From contig CACVKW010000656.1 of the NCBI GenBank assembly GCA_902749685.1, forward strand, positions 1 through 42,926: DNA of 42,926 bases. Reading direction: 5' to 3'. The number at the start of each line of letters is the position of its first letter. Within the stretch, counting starts at the first letter, position 1. The DNA is from Olavius sp. associated proteobacterium Delta 1. GTDB taxonomy: Bacteria; Desulfobacterota; Desulfobacteria; Desulfobacterales; JAFDCJ01. The notes beneath the pieces were generated by a model. The model ran no database searches. It was not told where the DNA came from and worked only from the letters and a program-made list of their open reading frames with translations. Shown here piece after piece: positions 1-8,166 of this stretch. Both the position numbers and the translations under genes were made by a program.

Positions 1-66
1 CGAAGCCTGAAGCGTTCCGCAGGAAAATATCACGCTTGACGAGTCATCTTATGGGACAACGACATT

Positions 67-876
67 TTACGGCGACAAGCCCTTTATATGAATATCAGAG
101 AGCGGTATGGCCATGAGCCTGCCGGCTTCGATTTCCTCCCGGGCCACCTTGCGGGATATCAACGCAATTCCGATACCATCTTCAACCGCACGTTTGATGG
201 CGCGATTGCTGGACAATTCCAGCGGAATTTTAACGGACAAATTGTTTTTGCGAATATAATCCTCGATGGCCTTGCGGGGAGCAGAACCCGTCTCGTGCAT
301 GATCAGCAATTGTCCTGCCAGATCACTTGGCGCTAATTTTTTTTTGCGGGTAAGGGGATGATCCGAGGGCGTTATGATAACCAGCTGGTCTTTGAGCACC
401 TCTTTGACCTGCAGCTTATTGTGTTCGACCGGATAAGAGATAAATCCCAAATCGTTGTTGAGGATTGCTGTTTGACTGACCACCTGATCGGTCGGCAGAA
501 TGTTCATCGTTATACGCACCAGCGGATATGATTTGCTGTAAGGAATGATAATACGGGGCAGATAATAGTCGCCGAAACTTTCGCTGGATAAAATCCGGAT
601 GTGGCCGCGTTTTCGTTGTTGGAAATCACGGATGCTTTCTTCCGCCTGGTTCTCCAATTCAAAAATTTTTTCGGCAATTTCGTAAAGCACTTGACCGGCG
701 TCGGTCAGGAGCAGCTTTTTACCAACATGGTCGACAAACTTCATATCGTAAAATTCCTGCAGACGCTGAATGCCTTTGGTGACTGCCGGCTGGGTAATGA
801 AAAGCTCTCTGGCTGCCAGGCTTAGGTTGCGGTTTTTGGCTGCCATATAAAAAATTTTTAACTGGTTAAGGTTCAT
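67..876 (-). CDS. LysR-family transcriptional regulator, shortened C-terminus
   Basis: DNA-binding regulator of 269 residues. The N-terminal winged helix-turn-helix (about residues 1-60, with the ITQPAVTKGIQRLQ recognition region) is followed by a LysR substrate-binding domain from about residue 90. It is a clear paralogue of the next gene (same NLNQLK start, same TQPAVTKGI helix, same GFISYPV and AIKRAV segments). The ORF ends about 20 residues before the paralogue, right after the AIPL segment, losing the last strand and helix; the stop is TAA. The other two frames downstream contain fragments that faintly resemble a LysR tail, so the 3' end may have decayed by small indels. A half-palindrome resembling the site upstream of the flavoprotein gene lies just before the start codon, which would fit autoregulation. 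Family assignment is firm; the effector is unknown. Confidence 0.85.
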   Translation of the reverse strand: MNLNQLKIFYMAAKNRNLSLAARELFITQPAVTKGIQRLQEFYDMKFVDHVGKKLLLTDAGQVLYEIAEKIFELENQAEESIRDFQQRKRGHIRILSSESFGDYYLPRIIIPYSKSYPLVRITMNILPTDQVVSQTAILNNDLGFISYPVEHNKLQVKEVLKDQLVIITPSDHPLTRKKKLAPSDLAGQLLIMHETGSAPRKAIEDYIRKNNLSVKIPLELSSNRAIKRAVEDGIGIALISRKVAREEIEAGRLMAIPLSDIHIKGLSP

Positions 877-880
877 AAGT

Positions 881-897
881 TATAACCTATGGTAATT
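881..897. promoter_or_regulatory. Putative LysR operator (imperfect)
   Basis: TATAACCT at 881-888, a central A, then TGGTAATT at 890-897. The left half is identical to the left half of the perfect palindrome at 2187-2203; the right half matches 5 of 8 positions. It lies 5 bp upstream of the first LysR start codon. Inferred from similarity and position only. Confidence 0.4.
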
Positions 898-1065
898 TAA
901 ATACAAAAATATTATTAAATTTGATTATTAAAATGAAATGCAAATCGTGTCCTTAAACGAATCTTATTTGACAATGCCAGAGGTTCGCGATGGGCGGCGC
1001 GCGACAGCTATAATTTCATATAAATATAGCTGTTCAATTCCTATTTTAAAATATCAAGCGTTTAA

Positions 1066-1941
1066 TCAGGCAAGAATTACTTCCACCAATCCGGCAAGCG
1101 AGCTGGAAACAAATTTATCTTTCCGTTGAATCATATAAAAAGTTCGGGTGACCGGTGGACCGGCCAGGGGAACGGCAGTCAGCTTACCCGTTTGAATTTC
1201 TTCACCCGCCACTTTTTCGGATATCAGCGCAATGCCGTCACCTTCGGCCACCGCTCTTTTAATCGCCTCATTGTTTGAAAATTCCAGGTGTTTTGAAACC
1301 CGGACATCCTTGGCACCCGTAAATGCATCAATTGCTCTTTGCAGCACAGAGCCGTGCTCATGCATAATCATGGCTTCACCCTCGAGGTCGCGGGGGGCAA
1401 GTGTGGTTTTAGCGGCCAGACGGTGTCCGGGTGCGACGATCATCACGAGTTTCTCCTCTAACACTTCTTGCAGAATCAGCCGATTATGTTGAACCGGATA
1501 CGAGATAAAGCCAATGTCGCTTTGCAGGGCGATCGTGGTTTCAACGACTTTTTCGGTGGGCAAAATGTCGACTTTGACGCTGATATCGGGGTTCGCTGTT
1601 TTGAATTGATGGATTATGGTTGGGAGATAATATGCTCCGAAACTCTCACTGGTATGAATTCTAATTTGTTGCCCCTGCTCGATCTGAAAACTGCGGATGC
1701 GATCTTCCGCCACTTTTTCCATCGTGAATATATTATCCGCGATATCATAGAGCGCTTGGCCGGCTCTGGTTAATACCAGTTTTTTGCCGACGCGTTCAAC
1801 AAACCGGACTTCATAATATTCTTGCAGACGTTTGATTCCTTTGGTGACGGCGGGCTGGGTAATATTCAGTTCAGCCGCCGCATCACTGAGGCTTTGGCGT
1901 TTGATAGACAGATAAAAAAGTTTAAGTTGATTGAGATTCAC
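1066..1941 (-). CDS. LysR-family transcriptional regulator
   Basis: Full-length LysR regulator: winged helix-turn-helix at about residues 1-60 (VNLNQLKLFY start, NITQPAVTKGIKRLQ helix) and a substrate-binding domain to the C-terminus. I place the start at GTG 1941 rather than ATG 1962 because AAGGA lies 8 nt upstream of the GTG and because the paralogue begins at the equivalent residue; this gives 291 residues, normal for the family. It is divergent from the dimethylglycine dehydrogenase-like gene at 2290, the classical arrangement for a LysR activator and its target, with a strong palindrome in the shared spacer. Inferred role: control of the flavoprotein gene and perhaps of the nearby aminotransferase and importer genes. 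Confidence 0.9.
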   Translation of the reverse strand: MNLNQLKLFYLSIKRQSLSDAAAELNITQPAVTKGIKRLQEYYEVRFVERVGKKLVLTRAGQALYDIADNIFTMEKVAEDRIRSFQIEQGQQIRIHTSESFGAYYLPTIIHQFKTANPDISVKVDILPTEKVVETTIALQSDIGFISYPVQHNRLILQEVLEEKLVMIVAPGHRLAAKTTLAPRDLEGEAMIMHEHGSVLQRAIDAFTGAKDVRVSKHLEFSNNEAIKRAVAEGDGIALISEKVAGEEIQTGKLTAVPLAGPPVTRTFYMIQRKDKFVSSSLAGLVEVILA

Positions 1942-2027
1942 CGGCGCAATCCTTATTTTCATGGTTGATTCAAATTGAACTTAAGGGGCCTGGTCCCAAC
2001 TTGTCGAGATCCTCAGGATCATGCGAT

Positions 2028-2178
2028 TGGAATGATGGAATCTTGGAATATCGGAATGATGGGTTTTGGGAAAATGTGATGATGGTTCCATGCTCAAAAC
2101 AGCTGTAAAGAGACAAACAAAAATGGAAACAATCCAATCAAACCCAATATTCCATCGTTCCAGCATTCCATTATTCCA
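2028..2178. repeat. Degenerate inverted repeat, TGGAATAATGGAA family
   Basis: The left arm (2028-2070) is built from repeats of GGAATGATGGAAT-like words and ends in GGGTTTTGG. The right arm (2134-2178) carries the complement, with CCCAATATTCCA and ATTCCATTATTCCA. The same word family with the same arm layout recurs at 16153-16296. It lies in the spacer between LysR and the flavoprotein gene. Confidence 0.75.
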
Positions 2179-2186
2179 CGAATATC

Positions 2187-2203
2187 TATAACCTGAGGTT
2201 ATA
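2187..2203. promoter_or_regulatory. Perfect palindrome, putative LysR operator
   Basis: TATAACCTGAGGTTATA has 8-bp arms around a central G and the T-N11-A geometry seen in LysR-type sites. It lies 87 bp upstream of the flavoprotein start codon in the divergent spacer next to a lysR gene. A related imperfect copy sits in front of the first lysR gene (881-897). Confidence 0.55.
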
Positions 2204-2289
2204 TGAAAATACAATTAGTTTTTTGCGAAAAGCCTGATTTTATATTATTTTCAAATATTACGTTAGTTCACCTATTTTAGGAGATCGCT

Positions 2290-4731
2290 ATGAAAGACCA
2301 GGCTCAAATTGTTATTATCGGCGGGGGGATTTTTGGAACCAGTATCGCTTACCACCTTGCCAAGGCTGGCTGCACCGATGTTGTTCTGGTGGAAAAAGGG
2401 GAGTTGACCAGCGGCACGACGTTTCACTCCGTCGGTCTGGTTTCCCAGTTCCGCACATCGCCGGCATTGATGAAGGTGATGAATTATACCATCAACCTGT
2501 ACAATGAATTAGCACAAGGGGCGGGCGGCGACTCCCTGGGCTGGCATACGGTAGGCAGTTTGAGATTGGCAAGCAGCAAAGACCGGTTAAAAGCGCTGCA
2601 GCGGGAAGTCAGCCGGGCCCAGGCCATCGGGCTGACGGCCGACATCATCAGCCCGGCTGAAGTGTTAAAAATTTATCCGGAGCTGTCCGATAAAAGCCTG
2701 TACGGTGCTGTCTACGTGCCGGATGACGGGCATATTGATCCCAGCGGTATTACCTATGAGTTCGCGCGTCTGGCCCGCGAGATGGGTGTTGATATCTACA
2801 CCAAGGTGCGCGTTACCGCTATCGAGCTTTCTGCGACGCGCGCGGTTGCAAAAGTGATCACCGACCACGGGAACATCAAAACCGAATGCGTCGTCAATGC
2901 CGCCGGTCAGTGGTCTCCGCGCATCGGTGAGATGGTGGGTGTCCACATACCGATTGTCCCCATGATGAATCAGTACCTGACCACCAAACCGATAGCGGGC
3001 CATGAGCTGCCCCCCAACACCCCGGTAATCAGAGATCCGGACAATCTGTTTTATTGCCGGGAAGACGTCGGCACGTTCTTGTTCGGCGGATTCGAGACCA
3101 ATCCCAAACCCTGGTCGGTGGATGGCGTTGCCTGGTCTTTCACCCAGGAGCTGCTCCCGGGAGAGTGGGAGATGTTTGAAGATATTATGGCCGGCGCCAT
3201 GCGACGAATACCTATTTTAGAGGAGGTCGAAGTCATCGAGTTAATTAACGGGCCGGATGCCTTTACACCTGACGGCTATTATGCCTTAGGGCCGGTGCCC
3301 GGACTAAAGGGCTTTTACGTCGCGGCCGGTGGATCCGACAACGGAATCGCCGGTGGCGGCGGCATCGGGAAACTGATTGCCGAATGGATTCTGGAGGGTG
3401 AAACCGCCATCGATACCCATGAGATGAATGTCAAGCGGTTCGGGCCGCACCTGACGGATAAATCCTTTCTGGTTGAACAGTGCCGCGAAGTGATCCGATA
3501 CTATTACCACCTGCGATATCCCCAGGATGAAAATGAATGGGGCCGTCCCCTGCGCACCAGTCCCTTTTATGAACGCCTGAAGGAGCGCGGTGCTGTATTC
3601 GGACTCAAGAACGGCTGGGAACGGGTCAATTATTTCGACCCCGCTCAGCCCTGGCGTCAAGCCGGTGCGGATCAGAAGGACTGGGGCTGGCAAAGACCGC
3701 CTTATTTTGACCAGGTCGGCACCGAAGTCAAGGCCGCCCGTGAGAAAGTGGCGCTGTTTGACATGACCTCATTCGGCAAAATTCGACTGCGGGGATCGGG
3801 CGCTTTGAATCTTTTACAAAAACTGGCCGCCAATAATCTGGATAAACCGGTTGGTCGTGTCACCTATACCCAGTTTCTGAATTCCCGCGGCGGCATCGAA
3901 AGTGATGTTACCGTTGCCCGTTTATCGGCTGACGAGTTCAGAATTATTTCGGGCACCTCATTCGTTTCCAATGATCTCGGATGGATTCAACTGCATCTGC
4001 CGGATGACGGGTCGGTGGCGATTAATGATGAAACCGACAGCCTGGGTTGTCTGGGACTCTGGGGACCCGAGTCGCGGCGCGTGCTTGAATCCGTCAGCGA
4101 CAGCGATTTGTCTAACAACGCTTTTGCCTACATGACAGCCCGGCCCATTCTTATTAAGGGCCTGCCGGTGTGGGCCCAGCGGGTCAGCTACGTCGGTGAA
4201 CTCGGCTGGGAACTCTACATTCAACCTGAGGATTGCCCGAAGGTATGGGATGCCCTGCTGGAAGCCGGCCGGAAATTTGAAATTCAAACCGCCGGATACA
4301 AAGCCCTGGATGCGCTGCGAATAGAAAAGGGCTATCTATACTGGAGCGGTGATATTACGCCGGAGGACAATCCCTGGGAAGCCGGTCTGGGCCTGTTTGT
4401 CGACCTGGCAAAGCAGGATTTCATCGGCCGGCCGGCGCTTATCAAAATAAAAGGGCAGGACCTCAATTCCAGGCTGGTGGCCCTCACCATGAATGCCGGC
4501 GGCAATTTATATGGCGGGGAATCGGTCTGCAAAAACGGCCGGGTAATCGGGCGTATCCGATCCGGTAATTATGGCTACAGCATCGGAAAAGATATCGGTC
4601 TGGTATATCTGCCGCTCGATCTGGCAATTGCCGGTACCGAATTAGAGGTCGAGGTGCTGGGTGAGTCCATTCAAGCCCGGGTTGCCGAAACGCCGCTGGT
4701 TGATCCCCCAGGCGAGAAGCTGCGAGCATAG
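2290..4731 (+). CDS. Dimethylglycine/sarcosine dehydrogenase-like flavoprotein (FAD + GcvT)
   Basis: 813-residue protein with an N-terminal FAD-dependent D-amino-acid-oxidase fold (GGGIFGTSIA dinucleotide motif at about residues 11-20), an FAO_M linker near residues 370-430, and a C-terminal aminomethyltransferase (GCV_T plus GCV_T_C) half from about residue 440. This is the domain order of dimethylglycine and sarcosine dehydrogenases, which oxidise an N-methyl group and pass the C1 unit to tetrahydrofolate. In SGTTFHSVGL, His46 sits where the family attaches FAD covalently. AGGAG precedes the ATG. The gene is divergent from a lysR gene and near PLP enzymes and a Liv-type importer, suggesting catabolism of a methylated amine or amino acid. 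The exact substrate cannot be read from sequence. Confidence 0.88.
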   Translation: MKDQAQIVIIGGGIFGTSIAYHLAKAGCTDVVLVEKGELTSGTTFHSVGLVSQFRTSPALMKVMNYTINLYNELAQGAGGDSLGWHTVGSLRLASSKDRLKALQREVSRAQAIGLTADIISPAEVLKIYPELSDKSLYGAVYVPDDGHIDPSGITYEFARLAREMGVDIYTKVRVTAIELSATRAVAKVITDHGNIKTECVVNAAGQWSPRIGEMVGVHIPIVPMMNQYLTTKPIAGHELPPNTPVIRDPDNLFYCREDVGTFLFGGFETNPKPWSVDGVAWSFTQELLPGEWEMFEDIMAGAMRRIPILEEVEVIELINGPDAFTPDGYYALGPVPGLKGFYVAAGGSDNGIAGGGGIGKLIAEWILEGETAIDTHEMNVKRFGPHLTDKSFLVEQCREVIRYYYHLRYPQDENEWGRPLRTSPFYERLKERGAVFGLKNGWERVNYFDPAQPWRQAGADQKDWGWQRPPYFDQVGTEVKAAREKVALFDMTSFGKIRLRGSGALNLLQKLAANNLDKPVGRVTYTQFLNSRGGIESDVTVARLSADEFRIISGTSFVSNDLGWIQLHLPDDGSVAINDETDSLGCLGLWGPESRRVLESVSDSDLSNNAFAYMTARPILIKGLPVWAQRVSYVGELGWELYIQPEDCPKVWDALLEAGRKFEIQTAGYKALDALRIEKGYLYWSGDITPEDNPWEAGLGLFVDLAKQDFIGRPALIKIKGQDLNSRLVALTMNAGGNLYGGESVCKNGRVIGRIRSGNYGYSIGKDIGLVYLPLDLAIAGTELEVEVLGESIQARVAETPLVDPPGEKLRA

Positions 4732-5047
4732 CGCGCGGCTGGGACACCGGCAAGAATGATTAATATTTGACACGCTGTTTCCTTTTAGTTATGGTCATAG
4801 AAAAGCAGGAAGTAATGGTTTCAGGTTTCAGGGCAAAGGTTGAAGGTTAAAGGCTAAAGGGAAAAGGATAATGGTTTAAGTGTTCAGGTGCCAGGCGATC
4901 AGATGACAGAGGACAGATTTTAGAGGACAGATAACTGAGTAAGGAAATTTTCAAACCATCCTCCACCATCCACCGGTGACCTCCAACCCGGCACCTCGTT
5001 TGAAACTACATCATATTTAATGTCATTTAGGTTTTAATTAATGTATG
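4732..5047. other. Intergenic stretch with degenerate GGTTTAAGG-type words
   Basis: No gene seen. From about 4815 to 4900 the sequence is a chain of degenerate words (ggtttcagg, aaggttgaagg, ttaaaggctaaagg), and 4953-4998 carries CC-rich words that are partly complementary. It looks like the other intergenic word repeats in the window but with poorer arms. Confidence 0.45.
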
Positions 5048-5158
5048 GTGGGAGTGGTTTCGATTCGGCTGAGCTCGTCGCAGGCCAGCCAAGATTACCC
5101 GGGTAATCGCGGTTACCCCGCTAAAAAACAGCGGGATGCAAGCAAAAACCGCTCCCAC
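5048..5158. repeat. REP-like palindromic element
   Basis: Outer arms GTGGGAGTGGTTT (5048-5060) and AAACCGCTCCCAC (5146-5158) pair with one G-T wobble. Inside lie a perfect 16-bp palindrome GATTACCCGGGTAATC (5093-5108) and a small hairpin CCCGCT/AGCGGG (5117-5135). The outer motif GTGGGAGCGG is the same as in the hairpin at 42311-42364, so these are two members of one REP-like family. Confidence 0.6.
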
Positions 5159-5317
5159 AATCCAAATACAAGCGACACAAAGCTACCAAGTTTCTTTTTC
5201 GATTAGACTGGCCGCCCTCCTGAGGCGGGTAAACTTTTCAGGCCAGCGGCGGCGCTCGTATGAGACTGCGCGTGTCCGAACAGCGAACCGCAGAAACCAG
5301 GGAAAAGCGAACCGCAG

Positions 5318-5444
5318 AATATCGAATATCGAATGTCGAATGTCGGTATCGCTGTGCTCTATCTTTTATAATAATAGACCGTTCGACACAGAGGCTCACG
5401 ACGGGCAGGATACATTCCTTCGATATTCGACATTCGATATTCGC
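5318..5444. repeat. Inverted repeat, ATCGAATATCGAATGTCGAA family
   Basis: The left arm 5318-5345 (gaatatcgaatatcgaatg words) pairs with the right arm 5419-5444 (cgatattcgacattcgatattcg). The right arm ends 5 bp from the stop codon of the minus-strand aminotransferase-family gene, so it may also act in transcript 3'-end formation or stability. ORFs read here in both directions are repeat artefacts. Confidence 0.7.
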
Positions 5445-5448
5445 TTTT

Positions 5449-6816
5449 TTACCTTTGATCTCGGTTGCCTTCCACTTCAGCGATGCAACCTTCAATAATG
5501 TCCAGGGCTTTGTCTATTTCTTTGCGGCTGATGGTCAGGGCCGGCGTGAGGGTAATAATATTTCCCATGGTCAGCTTGAAGCTCACGCCTTGCGCGAGTG
5601 CCGCGTACATCACCGCCTCGGCTTCATCACTTGCGCGATCACGGGTCTGCCGGTCTTTGACAAGCTCGATACCTAAAAACAATCCCAGACCGCGAACATC
5701 GCCGATCAACGGATGCCGGTCTTTCATCGCCCGCATTCGCTCCAGGCAATGCCGGCCCAACTCGCGGGCATGTTGCACCAGGTCGTGCTTTTGAATGTAG
5801 TCAATCGTGGCCAGGGCCGCGGCGCAACCCACCGGACTTTTTTCATGGGTGTAGTGACCCAGGGCCCGATGAGCGGCAACATCCAGATCTTCGCGTGCGA
5901 TCACGGCCGCCATGGGCAAAACCCCGCCGCCCAATCCCTTGCCGATAACCACGATATCCGGCCGGACACCGAAATTTTCAAAAGTGAACATCTCACCGGT
6001 GCGGCCGAGGCAGTGGGGGATTTCATCAAAAATCAACAGGGCGCCGTGCCGGTCGCAGGCCTGCCTGATCTTCTGCCAGTATTCAGGCTTTGGAATATAG
6101 GGGGTGCTGCGAATGGGCTCGGCAATGACTGCCGCAATGTCGCCTTCTTTTTCAAGAATATATTCGACATAGTCGGCGCAGGTTAAATCGCATCCGCCCC
6201 GTTGCCCGCAGCCGAAGACACAGCGATATTCGTCGGGCGGCGGTGCATGCTCGGTGCCCGGCAGCAGGGGCCCCATGTCCTGACGGAAGATGGCTTCACC
6301 ACCAATGGATATGGTGTCCAGGGTGGCACCGTGGAAAGAATCCCACATGGACACCGTTTTGTGCCGGCCGGTTGCCAGCCGGGCCAGTTTTAAGGCAATG
6401 CCGATGGCTTCCGCACCACCCGGGCAGAACAGGGACTTGTTGAGATCAGCGGGGGCGACTTGGGCTAATTTTTTTGCCAGTTGCACGGCCGGACGGTTGG
6501 TATAGCGGCGCGTGCAGAACGGCAGCTCATCCAGCTGATTCTTGATGGCCGCGATGACCTCCGGGTTGGCAAAGCCCACCTGGTGCACATTGTTGCCGTG
6601 AAAATCCATATAGCGCCGTCCCTGCAGGTCTTCAATATAAATGCCGTCACAGGCGCGCATGGTGTTGAGGCAGGGGGTGGAGAGCGACTGCCTGAGGAAA
6701 TAACGCGCATCCTCTTCCAGCAGGGCCTGGCTGGTGTCATCGATGTGGGTCTTCTGCCAGGCTTGACGGCGTGCAGAAATATTAACGTCGCCTTCCGATT
6801 GGTGGAGTTTTGGCAT
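5449..6816 (-). CDS. Class III aminotransferase-family PLP enzyme (paralogue 1)
   Basis: 455 residues, fold-type I PLP enzyme. Visible landmarks are the glycine-rich CPGGAEA phosphate loop (about residue 131), WDSFHG, the cofactor Asp264 in LIFDEI and the Schiff-base lysine K293 in VIGKGLGGG. The ATG at 6816 is chosen over TTG 6822 because AAAGGT lies 9 nt upstream. The N-terminal EGDVN, LRQSLSTPCLN and FHGNNVHQVGF signatures are those I associate with the (R)-1-hydroxy-2-aminoethylphosphonate ammonia-lyase (PbfA)-like branch, but no phosphonate genes are nearby, so the reaction (transamination versus ammonia elimination) is open. Odd feature: a four-cysteine insert (C199, C203, C209, C213) missing from the paralogue at 8167. 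Confidence 0.85.
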   Translation of the reverse strand: MPKLHQSEGDVNISARRQAWQKTHIDDTSQALLEEDARYFLRQSLSTPCLNTMRACDGIYIEDLQGRRYMDFHGNNVHQVGFANPEVIAAIKNQLDELPFCTRRYTNRPAVQLAKKLAQVAPADLNKSLFCPGGAEAIGIALKLARLATGRHKTVSMWDSFHGATLDTISIGGEAIFRQDMGPLLPGTEHAPPPDEYRCVFGCGQRGGCDLTCADYVEYILEKEGDIAAVIAEPIRSTPYIPKPEYWQKIRQACDRHGALLIFDEIPHCLGRTGEMFTFENFGVRPDIVVIGKGLGGGVLPMAAVIAREDLDVAAHRALGHYTHEKSPVGCAAALATIDYIQKHDLVQHARELGRHCLERMRAMKDRHPLIGDVRGLGLFLGIELVKDRQTRDRASDEAEAVMYAALAQGVSFKLTMGNIITLTPALTISRKEIDKALDIIEGCIAEVEGNRDQR

Positions 6817-7272
6817 GATCAACGACCTTTCTATACAGAACTTAAAGGATTGTGTTCAACTAACAAACTATGCAATATTGTTCAAGTCAACCGATAATTA
6901 CCCATTTCTTAAGAAATAGTTCAAAATTCAGGTCCCTATTATAATTGTTGATCTAAAAATGCTATCTGCTATAAAGCGAAACTCGCGACTCATGCATTTC
7001 TTGACATCACCGGTGGGTTTTATGATATCTGTAATCGAACCAGTTTTCTTCAACTGGGGATGATCTCAATCTATCGGTTTTCGGTTATTAGTTGGTTTTC
7101 CGGCAAGCCTTGTACGCACTATGGTAAAACCTATGTGTCGATATCTGGCCAAACATGCACCGGGCTTCAGGAAAACCCGCTGTATTTGCAATTAAAAAAC
7201 CACAATCCCGGTTCTGTAAAATCCAATTAGACTTCGCATCCAAAACTATCAAAAAAAAGGTACACGACACTC
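6817..7272. other. Divergent intergenic region
   Basis: AT-rich spacer between the minus-strand PLP enzyme and the plus-strand EamA gene; no credible gene. It holds a perfect 12-bp palindrome TTTCTTAAGAAA (6905-6916) and a short hairpin CCAGTT/AACTGG near 7038-7055. TTGACA at 7001-7006 has TGATAT 16 bp downstream, a weak candidate plus-strand promoter about 245 bp before the EamA start. Confidence 0.4.
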
Positions 7273-8142
7273 ATGAGTACAGCCATCTTAAGCATATTAT
7301 CTGGCATAGGAGGTATGTTTGGATGGGGAATATACGACTTTCTAGGAGGTGTTTATGCTAAACAGATAGGACCTTTTAAATCTTTCTTTTGGTCCCAGCT
7401 GGCCGGTTTACTATCGGCCCTGCTGCTGATATTCGTTTTTACAATAAGCTTCAACGTGCCTCTTGCGGTAATCATTTTGCTCCCAATCGCAGCAATTATT
7501 TATTCTGCCGGATACTTGTTTTTTTTCAAAGGTTTTGAGATAGGCAATGTATCGATTGTTGCCGCAACCATGAATCTATGGGCTGTATTTACAATGCTGT
7601 TTGCTTTTATCTTTATGGGCCAGCGGCTTTCTACAATACAGACCTTAGGCGTCTTAATGATTATTGCCGGCGTTACTTTAGCATCCTTAAATTGGAGAGA
7701 TATTAAAAATCAAAGATTTCAACTTTCATCAGGTGTCAAAGAGACAGTTTCAGGGGCATTTTTCTTTGGTGTCTTTTGGAATATCAGCGAGGTTATATCT
7801 GAAGAAATTGGGTGGCTGTTAACGACCCTATTGGTGAAGTTCGGGATTATTTTGTTCTTGCTGCTCTTCTCCTTTTTCAAAAAGCGGGAGCTTGACTTAA
7901 CTAGAGATGGCACTAAAACAAAATGTATGGTTGCATTAATGGGTATTATTGAAGCCGGAGCAGTCGCAATCGTTAATTACGGGTTAACGATCGGAGATGC
8001 AATATTGATTACGCCTATCGCTTCTGCCTTATCGATAGTGACCATTACAATGGCTATTATTTTTTTGAAAGACAAAATCACGAAATTCCAGGGGCTGGGA
8101 ATCTTAACAGCTATTGCCGGTATCATTGTCACTGCATTTTAA
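7273..8142 (+). CDS. EamA/DMT-family permease
   Basis: 289-residue inner-membrane protein with about ten hydrophobic segments arranged as two EamA repeats (about residues 1-140 and 155-289), the drug/metabolite transporter fold. It probably moves a small metabolite, perhaps the substrate or product of the PLP enzymes: it ends 24 bp before the second PLP gene, in the same direction, so the two are probably one transcript. AAAGGT lies about 10 nt before the ATG; the AGGAGG-like strings just inside the gene are too close to internal ATGs or out of context and would remove the first membrane helix. The gene is visibly more AT-rich than its neighbours, which could mean separate acquisition. Confidence 0.82.
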   Translation: MSTAILSILSGIGGMFGWGIYDFLGGVYAKQIGPFKSFFWSQLAGLLSALLLIFVFTISFNVPLAVIILLPIAAIIYSAGYLFFFKGFEIGNVSIVAATMNLWAVFTMLFAFIFMGQRLSTIQTLGVLMIIAGVTLASLNWRDIKNQRFQLSSGVKETVSGAFFFGVFWNISEVISEEIGWLLTTLLVKFGIILFLLLFSFFKKRELDLTRDGTKTKCMVALMGIIEAGAVAIVNYGLTIGDAILITPIASALSIVTITMAIIFLKDKITKFQGLGILTAIAGIIVTAF

Positions 8143-8166
8143 AATCAATCAATTAAGGAATCAAAT

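Noticed and set aside
67..75. Selenocysteine readthrough in the short LysR gene
   Set aside because: The stop is TAA, not TGA, and the downstream frame has no coherent LysR tail.
5136..5495. Overlapping ORFs in the ATCGAATATCG repeat
   Set aside because: They read through inverted repeats in both directions and have no family features.
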